From positions 43,044-107,043 of the forward strand of contig JAJQED010000020.1 in assembly GCA_021201825.1 (NCBI GenBank): a stretch of DNA of 64,000 nt, given 5' to 3'. Both the position numbers and the translations under genes were made by a program. Shown piece by piece: positions 30,768-39,828 of this stretch (positions are counted from its first letter, which is position 1; each line of letters starts with the position of its first letter). The DNA is from Alistipes sp. (GTDB lineage Bacteria; Bacteroidota; Bacteroidia; Bacteroidales; Rikenellaceae). The notes beneath the pieces were generated by a model that was not told where the DNA came from, ran no database searches, and was given only the letters and a program-made list of their open reading frames with translations.

Positions 30768-31871
30768 ATGAAAACCACGCCTTTTACCCGTTACCATATC
30801 GCGGCAGGAGCCAAAATGGCCGAATTCGCCGGATACGAAATGCCCATCGAATTTACCGGGATCAACGACGAACACATGGCCGTCCGGGAACGGGCCGGGG
30901 TGTTCGACGTGAGCCATATGGGCGAGATTTGGATCAAAGGCCCCAGGGCGCTCGAATTCCTCCAGCATATCACCTCTAACAACGTGGCTGCCCTCTATGA
31001 CGGCAAGGTGCAGTACTCCGTTCTGCCCAACGGCCGGGGGGGTATAGTGGACGATATCCTGGTCTACAGGATTAACGGGGAAACCTACCTGCTTGTTGTG
31101 AATGCGGCAAATATTGAAAAAGACTGGAAGCATATCTGCCGCGAGGGTGAGAAATTCGGCCTCACCCCGGGCATGGAGCTGTACAACGCCTCGGACGAGA
31201 TCGCACAGCTCGCTGTACAGGGGCCGCTGGCCATTAAGATCGTGCAGGAAATGTGTACCGAACCGGTGGAGGACCTGCAATACTATACGTTCGTAAAGAC
31301 CGAGGTGGCCGGGATCAAGGATGCCATCCTCTCCATAACGGGCTATACCGGTTCCGGCGGCTGCGAAATTTATGTGGCGAACGAGGACGCACCCCAGCTG
31401 TGGGATGCCTTGTGGCAAGCCGGCAGGGAATACGGCCTGCAAAATATCGGCCTGGGCGCGCGGGATACATTGCGCCTCGAGATGGGCTTTTGCCTGTATG
31501 GCAACGACATAGACGATACTACATCCCCGATAGAAGCCGGGCTGGGCTGGGTAACCAAATTCGTGGACGGCAAGGACTTTATCGACCGTCCTCTTCTGGA
31601 GAAACAGAAAGCGGAGGGTGTAACCCGCAAACTGGTAGGGTTCGTAATGGAAGAGCGCGGCATCCCGCGCCACGGTTACGAACTGGCTTCGCCCGATGGA
31701 GAGATTATCGGCCACGTTACTTCGGGCACCATGTCGCCGGTGCTTAAGAACGGCGTCGGGCTCGGGTATGTCTCCACGGCTTATGCCGTCCCGGACACGG
31801 AATTTGCCGTGTTGATCCGGGGTCGGAAACTGCGGGCCAGGGTCACGAAACTACCGTTCATTAAGAAATAA
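30768..31871 (+). CDS. gcvT: Aminomethyltransferase (glycine cleavage T protein)
   Basis: Transfers the methylene group from the H-protein aminomethyl-lipoate to tetrahydrofolate, releasing ammonia, in glycine breakdown. The 367-residue protein shows AGAKMAEFAGYEMPIEF near the N-terminus, GVFDVSHMGEIWIKGPRALEFLQHIT, the folate-site region with YTGSGGCEIYV, and the C-terminal domain with RHGYELASPDGEIIGHVTSGTMSP. Standard length. No other glycine-cleavage genes are in this window. Confidence 0.95.
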   Translation: MKTTPFTRYHIAAGAKMAEFAGYEMPIEFTGINDEHMAVRERAGVFDVSHMGEIWIKGPRALEFLQHITSNNVAALYDGKVQYSVLPNGRGGIVDDILVYRINGETYLLVVNAANIEKDWKHICREGEKFGLTPGMELYNASDEIAQLAVQGPLAIKIVQEMCTEPVEDLQYYTFVKTEVAGIKDAILSITGYTGSGGCEIYVANEDAPQLWDALWQAGREYGLQNIGLGARDTLRLEMGFCLYGNDIDDTTSPIEAGLGWVTKFVDGKDFIDRPLLEKQKAEGVTRKLVGFVMEERGIPRHGYELASPDGEIIGHVTSGTMSPVLKNGVGLGYVSTAYAVPDTEFAVLIRGRKLRARVTKLPFIKK

Positions 31872-31885
31872 CAGGCAATAGCGAT

Positions 31886-31917
31886 AAACTCCGGTACCGG
31901 GCAGGGCGCCGGGGTTT
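31886..31917 (+). terminator. Terminator after gcvT
   Basis: Stem arms 31886-31894 and 31909-31917 (one G-T pair) followed by a run of T on the plus strand. A typical Rho-independent terminator. Confidence 0.65.
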
Positions 31918-31977
31918 TTTCGATCGTTCAGCCGACCGGGCGGGAGCAAGGGTTCGTTCTGCAATAATGATAATAAT

Positions 31978-33402
31978 ATGAGCATCCTTTTAATGGTAGC
32001 CGTATTTGTGGTGGGCTACGTTTTTATCGCGCTGGAAAATAAGGTCAAGATAGACAAGGCCGCCGTGGCGCTTGTAACGAGCAGCATCCTGTGGGTCATT
32101 TATATCTTTTCCGCCGGGACCATCATTCCCGCCGCGTCACCCGAGGATTTCGCCATATTCATGTCGGCTAACCTGGACCTGGCGCACCACTCCTATTTCG
32201 AGCAGTGTGTGCGTTTTGTGACGGACCACCAGATCATCGAACACCTAGGCGAGACGGCCGAGGTCCTTCTGTTCCTGATCGGGGCCATGACCATCGTGGA
32301 CCTTATAGACATCCACGGGGGCTTCAATTTCATCACCGAGCGGATCACCACCCGCAACAAGACCAAACTGCTCTGGATAATCGCATTTATCTCTTTCTTC
32401 ATGTCCGCCCTGCTGGACAATATGACCTCGACCATCGTAATGGTGATGCTCCTGCGCAAGCTGATCGCCAACTATAAAGAACGGTGGGTGTTCGCGAGCA
32501 TCATAGTACTGGCGGCCAACTCGGGCGGTGCATGGTCGCCGATAGGGGACGTAACTACTATTATGCTGTGGGTCAAGGGGAATATTTCCGCGGTACCGAT
32601 CATCACTTCGCTGATCTTACCGTGTCTCGTATCGATTATGATACCGGCCCTGATCGCTTCGCGGATCCTGCGCGGGATACTCCGGTCGCCGGATTACCGG
32701 GACGATTTCGAGAAACGTCCCGTGGGGATCTCCAAAGGCGAAAGTATGCGGATACTGGCCGTCGGGGTGTTCCTGCTGGTGATGGTGCCGGTATTCAAGT
32801 CGGTGACCCATTTGCCGCCCTACATGGGTGTGATGACCGCCCTGGGGCTGATGTGGATATATACGGAGCTCCTGTACAAAAAGAAAAAGGATATAGAGGA
32901 GTCGATAAAGAACCGGGTGGCCAAGGTGCTCAAGCATATCGATATGCCGACGATACTTTTTTTCCTGGGTATACTCATGTCCGTGGCGGCCCTGCAAAGC
33001 GCCGGTATCCTCAATTCGCTTGCCGGGTTCCTCGACTCGGGCGTACATAATGTGTATGCGATCAATACCATGATAGGGGTTATGTCTTCCATCATCGACA
33101 ACGTGCCGTTGGTGGCGGCCGCCACGGGGATGTATCCGGTGGTCGACCCGGCGTCCCTGGCCGGGATGGCCGACCCGGCATATATGGCTTATTTCGTACA
33201 GGACGGTATTTTCTGGCATTTGCTGGCCTACTGCGCAGGTGTTGGGGGGAGTATCCTGATAATCGGTTCGGCGGCCGGGGTCGTAGCCATGGGCTTGGAG
33301 AAGATCAATTTCATGTGGTATTTCAAGAATATTTCCCTTATGGCCCTTTGCGGCTACCTGGCCGGTATCGGGGTATATATGTTGCAGGTCTGGTTGTTTT
33401 GA
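31978..33402 (+). CDS. nhaD: Na+/H+ antiporter, NhaD family
   Basis: A 474-residue inner-membrane protein with about a dozen hydrophobic segments. Its pattern fits the NhaD branch of the ion-transporter superfamily: an N-terminal helix MSILLMVAVFVVGYVFIALENK; the conserved region EVLLFLIGAMTIVDLIDIHGGFNFI; the intramembrane segments with SALLDNMTSTIVMVMLLRKL and ANSGGAWSPIGDVTTIMLW; and a matching C-terminal half with SSIIDNVPLVAAATGM and GVGGSILIIGSAAGVVAMG. It exports Na+ (or Li+) in exchange for H+. A weak hairpin (33407-33440) follows the gene. Confidence 0.88.
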   Translation: MSILLMVAVFVVGYVFIALENKVKIDKAAVALVTSSILWVIYIFSAGTIIPAASPEDFAIFMSANLDLAHHSYFEQCVRFVTDHQIIEHLGETAEVLLFLIGAMTIVDLIDIHGGFNFITERITTRNKTKLLWIIAFISFFMSALLDNMTSTIVMVMLLRKLIANYKERWVFASIIVLAANSGGAWSPIGDVTTIMLWVKGNISAVPIITSLILPCLVSIMIPALIASRILRGILRSPDYRDDFEKRPVGISKGESMRILAVGVFLLVMVPVFKSVTHLPPYMGVMTALGLMWIYTELLYKKKKDIEESIKNRVAKVLKHIDMPTILFFLGILMSVAALQSAGILNSLAGFLDSGVHNVYAINTMIGVMSSIIDNVPLVAAATGMYPVVDPASLAGMADPAYMAYFVQDGIFWHLLAYCAGVGGSILIIGSAAGVVAMGLEKINFMWYFKNISLMALCGYLAGIGVYMLQVWLF

Positions 33403-33570
33403 CGGCCCAGCCGGATAACGGGGAGGGTTCGCCCGGCTGGCATGTTAGTAATTAGCCACTGAAACTGTGTGATAGGTAATATCCCGACCTCGGCTCTATC
33501 CCGCCGGCGATTTTTTTACCACGGCCATGTTCACGGGAACCGTTAAAAAGGCGTATCTTCATGCCCGTAA

Positions 33571-34047
33571 ATGGCGATGGTCACTATATACACGGACGGT
33601 TCGGCGCTGGGGAACCCCGGTCCCGGCGGTTACGGTGTGGTCCTGCTTGCGCCTCCGAACCACCGGAAAGAACTGAGCGGCGGCTTCAGCCTGACCACCA
33701 ACAACCGCATGGAATTGCTTGCGGTATGCGTGGGACTGGAAGCGCTTAAAGTGATCCCGTGCGATGTCACCGTGTACTCCGATTCCAAATATGTCGTGGA
33801 TGCGGTCGAAAAGGGCTGGCTGTTCTCATGGGAGGCCAAGCGTTTCAAGGGCAAAAAGAACGCCGACCTTTGGATGCGGTTCCTCGAGGTATACCGCCGC
33901 CACCGGGTCCGTTTCGTCTGGGTAAAAGGCCATTCCGACATTCCGGAAAACGAACGGTGCGACCGGCTGGCCGTAGCCGCCGCCAACTCTCCCGGGCTGC
34001 AGCCCGACCCCGGATACTCCCCGGACAGGGAGGAGGGAATGTTTTAG
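33571..34047 (+). CDS. rnhA: Ribonuclease HI
   Basis: Cleaves RNA in RNA-DNA hybrids. The 158-residue protein has the four acidic metal ligands in typical context: D9 in [17 protein letters not shown]48 in NNRMELLA, D71 in YSDSKYVVD, and Asp in NERCDRLA, plus the catalytic-loop His in [10 protein letters not shown]. Two ATG codons (33571 and 33577) are possible starts; the first is given. About the normal length for bacterial RNase HI. Confidence 0.95.
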   Translation: MAMVTIYTDGSALGNPGPGGYGVVLLAPPNHRKELSGGFSLTTNNRMELLAVCVGLEALKVIPCDVTVYSDSKYVVDAVEKGWLFSWEAKRFKGKKNADLWMRFLEVYRRHRVRFVWVKGHSDIPENERCDRLAVAAANSPGLQPDPGYSPDREEGMF

Positions 34048-34068
34048 CCCCCCGTAGTCAGTTATCGA

Positions 34069-34563
34069 TCAGATGTCCCGGCAGCCCCGGAAAGTGAAAT
34101 ATTTTTGCATCAGGAAGCTGTATACCGCCACAAGCAGGTTGGTAATGAACTTGGACGGGGTGGGGTCGATATGGAAAGATTCGATAAGCAGTTTCAACAG
34201 TGCGTAATTGGCCAGCAGGGCCCCCGATACCGACAGCGCATACCGCATCAGTTGCACATGGCCCCGTATGGGCGATTGCTTGAACGCCACATAACGGTTC
34301 AGCAGGAAGCCGTTGAAAAAAGTTATGGGAAACACGATGCACATCGCCGCGATGTATGGCGAGACGACCACCAGCCCAAGGTCGACGAACCGGTCCCGGA
34401 TCATATAGTGCAGGATCAGTTTATACAGCGCCGTATCCAACAGCAGGTTCAGACCCCCGCAGAAAGCGTAACGGAACGTCTGGAGCGGCAACAGTTTCCT
34501 TACCGGCCCGATATAGAAAAGGTCCGCGAACCGTGTTATGTAATGCGCCAACGGGTGTTTCAT
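34069..34563 (-). CDS. GtrA-like family membrane protein
   Basis: A 164-residue protein with four predicted transmembrane helices (about 27-50, 60-85, 105-125 and 140-155) and the family motif spread FRYAFCGGLNLLLDTALYKL, FNGFLLNRYVAFK, QKYFTFRGC. GtrA-like proteins are thought to help move lipid-linked sugars across the membrane for surface polysaccharide or O-antigen modification, though no glycosyltransferase lies next to it. Its ATG overlaps the uvrB stop as ATGA, so it is probably translated with uvrB; a functional link to DNA repair is not apparent. Confidence 0.8.
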   Translation of the reverse strand: MKHPLAHYITRFADLFYIGPVRKLLPLQTFRYAFCGGLNLLLDTALYKLILHYMIRDRFVDLGLVVVSPYIAAMCIVFPITFFNGFLLNRYVAFKQSPIRGHVQLMRYALSVSGALLANYALLKLLIESFHIDPTPSKFITNLLVAVYSFLMQKYFTFRGCRDI

Positions 34564-36569
34564 TTCAGTATCTCCTGGAGACGCTCCTGCAGGGCGTACA
34601 TAAGGTCGCGGTATCGGGCCGCTTCCATAAAGTCGAGGTTGCGGGCGGCCTCTTCCATCTTTTCCTTGGCTGCCTTTATACCGGCTTCGATGGATGCCGT
34701 GTTGTTATAACCCTGCTGCTTGTCCGCCGCCAGGGATATGGAATCGATCACCGGGTAGGCGGCGGTACCCGTGCGGGCCTCGCCGAGGACCGAGCGGTTG
34801 CTCTTGTGTGCGGCACGCGGCACGAGGTTGTGCTGCATGTTGTAGGTGATCTGCTTTTCCCGGCGCCGGTTGCTTTCCATGATGGCCATGCCCATCGAGT
34901 CGGTACGTTTTTCGGCATACATTATCACGTTGCCGTTTGCATGGCGTGCGGCCCGGCCCGCCGTCTGGGTGAGCGAGCGTTCGCTGCGCAGGAAGCCCTC
35001 CTTGTCCGCGTCCATAATTGCCACGAGCGAGACCTCCGGCAGGTCCAGTCCCTCGCGCAAAAGGTTGACGCCTATCAGCACGTCGAACATCCCGTTGCGC
35101 AGGTCGTCCAGTATCTGCACCCGTTCCAGGGTGTCGATATCGGAGTGGATATATCGGTTGCGTATACCCACGCGGTCGAAATATTTCGACAGCTCTTCGG
35201 CCATCCGTTTGGTAAGGGTAGTGACCAATACTTTTTCGTCCACCCTGGCCCGCTTCTCGATCTCCTCCATGAGGTCGTCGATCTGGTTGTCGGTGATGCG
35301 CACCTGCAGGGGTGGGTCCACAAGGCCGGTGGGGCGGATGAGCTGTTCGACGACCGCGCCCTCCGAGCGGATAAGCTCGTAATCGGCAGGGGTTGCGCTC
35401 ACGTATATCGTATCGCCCATAAGGGCTTCGAACTCCTCGAATTTCAGCGGACGGTTGTCCACTGCGGCAGGCAGGCGGAAGCCGTATTCCACGAGGTTCT
35501 CCTTGCGGGAGCGGTCGCCGCCGTACATGGCCCTGATCTGGGGAATGGTCACATGGCTCTCGTCTATGACGAGCAGGTAATCTTCCGGGAAATAATCCAG
35601 CAGGCAGAAAGGGCGGCTCCCCGGGGGACGGCCGTCGAAATACCGGGAGTAGTTCTCGATACCCGAACAGTAACCCAGCTCCTTTATCATTTCCACGTCG
35701 AATTCCACCCGCTGTTTTATGCGCTGGGCTTCGTCGTAGCGCCCGGCCCGCTCGAAAAAAGCTATTTGCTTGCCGAGGTCGTTCTGTATCTGGGCGATGG
35801 CGGTGTTTACCCGCTCCTTGGTCGTGACGAACATATTGGCCGGGTAGATGACGGCCGTTTCGACGGTCTCTATGGTCTGTCCCGTGACGGGGTTGAACGT
35901 GGTGATCTGTTCTATCTCGTCGTCGTAGAACATCACCCGGTAGCAGATGTCCCCGTAGGCTAGACGTACGTCGAGCGTCTCCCCGTTGAGGCGGAATGTC
36001 CCGTTGGTAAGGTCCGAATCGGTCCGGGTGTAGAGGGCCTCCACAAGGTCGTAAAGCACTTTCTTGCGGCTGACGACCTGGCCGGTTTTAAGTGTTACCG
36101 AGGTGGCGTGGAAATCCGCAGGGTTGCCGATACCGTAGAGACAGGATACGCTCGAGACAACGATAATGTCCCGGCGGCCGGAGAGGAGTGACGATGTGGT
36201 CTTCAGCCGCATCTTCTCTATCTCTTCGTTTATCGAGAGATCCTTTTCTATATAAGTATTGCTCGCCGGCAGGAAAGCCTCGGGTTGGTAATAGTCGTAG
36301 TAGGATACGAAATATTCCACGGCATTGTCCGGGAAGAAGCCTTTGAATTCCCCGTAAAGCTGGGCCGCCAGCGTTTTGTTGTGGCTCAGAACGAGGGTCG
36401 GCCGTTGGAGCCTCTCGATGACGTTTGCCACTGTGAAAGTCTTACCGGAACCGGTCACCCCGAGCAAAGTGTTATGTCCGCTATGTCCGGTTATCGAAGA
36501 TACGAGCTCCTCGATAGCCTCGGGCTGGTCGCCCGTAGGGTTATATTCCGATACCAGCTGAAATTTCAT
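34560..36569 (-). CDS. uvrB: UvrABC system protein B (excinuclease)
   Basis: Damage-recognition helicase of nucleotide excision repair, working with UvrA and UvrC. The 669-residue protein has Walker A GVTGSGKTFTVANV, the beta-hairpin region YYDYYQPEAFLPASNTYIEKD, the helicase motifs DESHVTIPQ and QTAGRAARHANG, and the C-terminal UVR domain ARNLDFMEAARYRDLMYALQERL that binds UvrC. The start ATG (36567-36569) lies only about 5 nt from a -7 box, suggesting a leaderless or nearly leaderless mRNA. Confidence 0.97.
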   Translation of the reverse strand: MKFQLVSEYNPTGDQPEAIEELVSSITGHSGHNTLLGVTGSGKTFTVANVIERLQRPTLVLSHNKTLAAQLYGEFKGFFPDNAVEYFVSYYDYYQPEAFLPASNTYIEKDLSINEEIEKMRLKTTSSLLSGRRDIIVVSSVSCLYGIGNPADFHATSVTLKTGQVVSRKKVLYDLVEALYTRTDSDLTNGTFRLNGETLDVRLAYGDICYRVMFYDDEIEQITTFNPVTGQTIETVETAVIYPANMFVTTKERVNTAIAQIQNDLGKQIAFFERAGRYDEAQRIKQRVEFDVEMIKELGYCSGIENYSRYFDGRPPGSRPFCLLDYFPEDYLLVIDESHVTIPQIRAMYGGDRSRKENLVEYGFRLPAAVDNRPLKFEEFEALMGDTIYVSATPADYELIRSEGAVVEQLIRPTGLVDPPLQVRITDNQIDDLMEEIEKRARVDEKVLVTTLTKRMAEELSKYFDRVGIRNRYIHSDIDTLERVQILDDLRNGMFDVLIGVNLLREGLDLPEVSLVAIMDADKEGFLRSERSLTQTAGRAARHANGNVIMYAEKRTDSMGMAIMESNRRREKQITYNMQHNLVPRAAHKSNRSVLGEARTGTAAYPVIDSISLAADKQQGYNNTASIEAGIKAAKEKMEEAARNLDFMEAARYRDLMYALQERLQEILK

Positions 36570-36573
36570 TTTA

Positions 36574-36581
36574 CAAAGTTA
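36574..36581 (-). promoter_or_regulatory. -7 box for uvrB, nearly leaderless
   Basis: TAACTTTG on the minus strand ends 5 nt before the uvrB ATG. With the usual start a few nt past the -7 box, the transcript would begin at or next to the AUG. Confidence 0.5.
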
Positions 36582-36850
36582 CGAATTGGTTTCTGAAAAT
36601 ACATCGTATCGGGCCGCCTCCTCCCTCCTCTATTGTCGGGAGGCCTCGTATCCCGCCGGGAAAAACCCTCCGTCGGCGCCGGTTAGACTAACGGACCCCT
36701 GCCGCATATTATTTAAACGCCCGGCAGGAGGGGTACGGCACCCGGCTCCCGCCCGGCTCCGTTGTGGTTGTTTCTTAGTACGATCGGTCGAAGTATATAG
36801 GCCGAAATGTTCGAAAAATTACCGTTAGTGAAAGAAAAAATAATGAACTG

Positions 36851-36882
36851 TTGTAGAAAATGTATTTTTTATTGTATTTTTG
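36851..36882 (+). promoter_or_regulatory. Promoter of a candidate small RNA
   Basis: TTG (36851-36853) and TATTTTTG (36875-36882) are spaced by 21 bp. The predicted start at about 36888 coincides with the first base of a long hairpin. Confidence 0.6.
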
Positions 36883-36888
36883 CGCTTA

Positions 36889-36978
36889 GCGAAAAGTCCT
36901 AATTATCGACACCGTTTGCGGGGGAACCTACACCTCCGGTATAGCTGGTTTCGGTGTCGGGGACTTTTCGCAATTTTT
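36889..36978 (+). ncRNA. Candidate stand-alone small RNA (~90 nt)
   Basis: The transcript predicted from the promoter at 36851-36882 folds into one long hairpin: an 11-bp closing stem (36889-36899 with 36961-36971), a 7-nt one-sided bulge (36900-36906), an 8-bp stem (36907-36914 with 36952-36959), and a 37-nt apical region. A run of T (36974-36978) follows directly, so the closing stem would also act as the terminator. It lacks the conserved loop bases of SRP RNA and the tag region of tmRNA. A closing stem with an internal bulge is loosely 6S-like, but it is shorter than known 6S RNAs. Function unknown. Confidence 0.55.
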
Positions 36979-37123
36979 CTTTCACTGCTCCAAGCAACTG
37001 CCGGAGGATTTTTGGGTCGCCTCCGGACCTGACCGTCGAACCACCTGCAAATCACGGGCAAATTATAGGACGGACGGGAGAACTATTGCGAAATTTTTGC
37101 ATAGGGCTTCCGCAAGTTCTTCT

Positions 37124-37131
37124 TATCTTTA
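37124..37131 (+). promoter_or_regulatory. Possible -7 box for dnaG
   Basis: TATCTTTA differs from TAnnTTTG only at the last base. A TTTG (37096-37099) lies 24 bp upstream, slightly too far for a standard -33 element. It is placed 29 nt before the dnaG ATG. Confidence 0.35.
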
Positions 37132-37160
37132 CATCCTTATAGCAGGGTTAGAAAACAGGT

Positions 37161-39188
37161 ATGATAGACCGCCTCATAGTAGACAGGATTTTCGCCGCCG
37201 CCAATATCGTGGAGGTGGTGGGCGATTTCGTATCCCTGCGCAAAAAGGGGGTAAACTACCAGGCCTGCTGTCCTTTCCACAGCGAGAAGACTCCTTCGTT
37301 CGTGGTCTCCCCGTCCAAAGGGCTTTTCAAATGTTTCGGGTGCGGCAAAGGCGGCAACGCCGTAACATTCGTTATGGAACACGAGAGCATGACCTATCCC
37401 GAAGCGCTGAAATACCTGGGGAAGAAATACGGCATCGAAGTTCAGGAACGTGAGATGTCCCCGGAGGAGGAGAAGCGCAACGATGACCGGGAGAGCATGA
37501 TGGTCGCCACCGCGTTCGCCGCCGAATGGTTCGGGAAGACCCTGTGGGATACGGACGAGGGACGTAGTATCGGGCTGGGGTATTTCCGCCAGAGGGGCCT
37601 CTCGGACGGTACCATTACCAAATTCGGCCTGGGCTATTGCCCCCGCCACGGCGACAGCTTTGCCAAGGCCGCTTCGCAAGCGGGCTACAAAGAGGAGTTC
37701 CTGCTATCTACCGGCCTCTGCGGCAAGAGGGAGAACGGCACCCTGTACGACAAGTTCTACGACCGGGTGATTTTTCCTGTCCATTCGGTCAGCGGGCGCG
37801 TTATCGCTTTCGGCGGCCGCACCCTGCGCAGCGACAAAAAGGTCGCAAAATACGTCAACTCCCCCGAGAGCGAAATATACCACAAAAGCAATGTCCTCTA
37901 CGGGCTGTTCTTCGCCAAAAAATCCATTACGCAGGAAGACTGCTGTATCCTGGTCGAGGGTTACACGGACGTGATCTCCATGCACCAGTCGGGAGTCGAG
38001 AACGTGGTGGCCTCTTCGGGTACGGCCCTCACGCAGGAACAGGTCCGCCTTATATCGAGGTTCACCAAGAACATTACCGTGATCTTCGACGGCGATTCGG
38101 CAGGTATCAAGGCTTCGATGAGGGGTATCGATATCATCCTCAAAGAGGGAATGAACGTCCGGATCGTCCCCCTCCCCGAGGGTCAGGACCCCGACTCTTT
38201 CGCCAAAAGCCGCCCGGCCGCCGAACTCAGGGAGTACATCGCCCGGAACGAAGAGGACTTCATCACTTTCAAGACCCGTGTCCTGCTCGAGGGAGCCGGG
38301 GAAGACCCGATAAAACGGGGAGCGTTGATCAGCGAGATCGTGGCCTCGGTCGCCGTGGTCCCCGACCCGATCATGCGTTCGGTCTACATCAAACAGATCG
38401 CGGGAAGCATGGACATCCCGCACGAGGTGCTCGCCTCGGAAGTGGCCCGCAAGAGAATATCGCACGACTCGGACACCCAAACCCGTGACTTTATACGCCG
38501 CCAGGAAGAGATTCGCCGCAAAGAACGATCCTCCGGCTACACTGCGGACCCGGAGAGCGGCCTGACCACCGGAACTACCGGTGGCGGCATTGCCGGAAGC
38601 AGTATCGAAGAACTGGAAAAGGAACTTGTCAAATACCTCATTAAATACGGCGACCGATATTTCGACTACAAAGAGGGCCGCAACGTGGTCAGTTTCAACG
38701 TTGCCGAAACGATAATCAACGACATAGAAGCCAACGGCCTGGTGTTCCGTGACGACCGCTACCGCAAACTCTACGAAACCTACCGGGACCTCTATAACAA
38801 TGCCCGTACCGCCGACGGCACCCAGGACCTTGCAAGCCCCAAAGAAGATACCGTAGGACTCCACAATTTCATAAACCACCCCGACCCGGCCGTTTCCAAC
38901 ACCGCCGTAGACCTGCTCACCGACAACGACAACTACGTGGTAAGCAAGCTATGGAAAAAATACGACATCGTCGTGGAAAGCGAATCCGACAAACTCGCCG
39001 AATCGGTTCCCCGGGCGGTTATCCTCTATAAATCAAAAGCCATCGAGAACATCATCGCCGAACTCCGCCAAAAACTGAACGGCCAAACCCTCACCGACGA
39101 AGAACTGGCCGAACTGACGTTCCGTATATCCACCCTCAACCGCGAAAGAATGGCTATCGCCAAAAAATTATCCCGCCTTATCCTGTGA
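37161..39188 (+). CDS. dnaG: DNA primase
   Basis: Makes RNA primers for DNA replication. The 675-residue protein begins with the CHC2 zinc-binding domain (C37, H40, C58, C61 in CCPFHSEKTPSF...KCFGCGKGG), then the primase catalytic core and Toprim fold (ILVEGYTDVISMHQSGVENVVASSGTALT, VIFDGDSAGIKASMRG). The C-terminal part, after a variable linker with a Gly-rich GTTGGGIAGSS, is the DnaB-helicase-interaction region. It lies just downstream of the candidate small RNA. Confidence 0.96.
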   Translation: MIDRLIVDRIFAAANIVEVVGDFVSLRKKGVNYQACCPFHSEKTPSFVVSPSKGLFKCFGCGKGGNAVTFVMEHESMTYPEALKYLGKKYGIEVQEREMSPEEEKRNDDRESMMVATAFAAEWFGKTLWDTDEGRSIGLGYFRQRGLSDGTITKFGLGYCPRHGDSFAKAASQAGYKEEFLLSTGLCGKRENGTLYDKFYDRVIFPVHSVSGRVIAFGGRTLRSDKKVAKYVNSPESEIYHKSNVLYGLFFAKKSITQEDCCILVEGYTDVISMHQSGVENVVASSGTALTQEQVRLISRFTKNITVIFDGDSAGIKASMRGIDIILKEGMNVRIVPLPEGQDPDSFAKSRPAAELREYIARNEEDFITFKTRVLLEGAGEDPIKRGALISEIVASVAVVPDPIMRSVYIKQIAGSMDIPHEVLASEVARKRISHDSDTQTRDFIRRQEEIRRKERSSGYTADPESGLTTGTTGGGIAGSSIEELEKELVKYLIKYGDRYFDYKEGRNVVSFNVAETIINDIEANGLVFRDDRYRKLYETYRDLYNNARTADGTQDLASPKEDTVGLHNFINHPDPAVSNTAVDLLTDNDNYVVSKLWKKYDIVVESESDKLAESVPRAVILYKSKAIENIIAELRQKLNGQTLTDEELAELTFRISTLNRERMAIAKKLSRLIL

Positions 39189-39329
39189 AAACACTGTTTT
39201 ATATAAATATATTTTTCTGTTCTTTCTTGTAAGAATTGACCAGTGCAGCATGGGGAGAGACTGAGAGGTTAACCTTTGGTTTCCCTGCTTGTCATTAGGG
39301 CAAGTTCCTGCAAAATAAGAGAGATTGCT

Positions 39330-39360
39330 TCGGGCTTTCAGCCCTCGCAATGACGAAAGG
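39330..39360. repeat. REP-like palindrome (GATTGCTTCGGGCTTTC type)
   Basis: Reads GAGATTGCTTCGGGCTTTC followed by AGCCCTCGCAATGACG. The ends ATTGC...GCAAT and the inner GGGCT...AGCCC are inverted repeats. The same element occurs at 44028-44060 (reversed) and 60546-60581. Confidence 0.7.
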
Positions 39361-39431
39361 GAAAAAAGATTACTTCATTAACATTCGCAACGACGGGGAA
39401 AACATCATTCCGAGACAAAGTAAAGAATCCC

Positions 39432-39748
39432 CTGTCCCGGCAAAGCCGGGAATAAACCCGCTGTATCATCGACACGGGAATAAGTTGCGGGAGGGAAATC
39501 ACCCGGGCTACTGTGTAGCACGGGAAGTTCCCGGAAGCAACGCCGTGTAGATGACAGCGGTGTCTTTTGCTCCACTTTCGGACAAGCAAAAGTGGAAAAA
39601 GGAAATAACAGAAAATGCGCAAGGCATTAACAACTATAATTGTAAGTAAAAAGAAACGTCATTGCGAGGAGCGCCAGCGACGCGGCAATCTAACTGGAAA
39701 CGCAAAGGACCGAGATTGCTTCGGGCTTTCATCTCTCGCAATGACGGA
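39432..39748. repeat. Dispersed repeat, copy A (~317 bp)
   Basis: Matches the reverse complement of 44025-44340 over its whole length with scattered substitutions and small indels, by eye roughly 85-90% identical. It starts with the small palindrome CCCGGCAAAGCCGGG and ends in a REP-like palindrome. Blocks shared with copy B include CTCCACTTT...AGCAAAAGTGG and AAATAACAGAAAATGC. No transposase is present, so it is a non-autonomous or REP-cluster type element. Confidence 0.8.
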
Positions 39749-39828
39749 AGGGAAGAGATTGCTTCACTGCGTTCGCAATGACGGGGATGTTCGCAATGAT
39801 GAAAGAGAAAGAACAGAAAATAACGGTT

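Larger units (their letters stand above)
39189..39828. other. 640-bp repeat-filled gap between dnaG and the patatin gene
   Basis: Contains no convincing gene. It holds one copy of a ~317-bp dispersed repeat (39432-39748), several REP-like palindromes (39330-39360, 39657-39692, 39712-39747, 39754-39785), and on the left a stretch with GTTCTTTCTTGTAAGAAT that resembles palindromes elsewhere in the window. Confidence 0.7.

Noticed and set aside
36889..36978. SRP RNA or tmRNA at the candidate small RNA
   Set aside because: The apical loop lacks the conserved GGAAGGAAGCA-type bases of SRP RNA, and there is no tmRNA tag or tRNA-like end.
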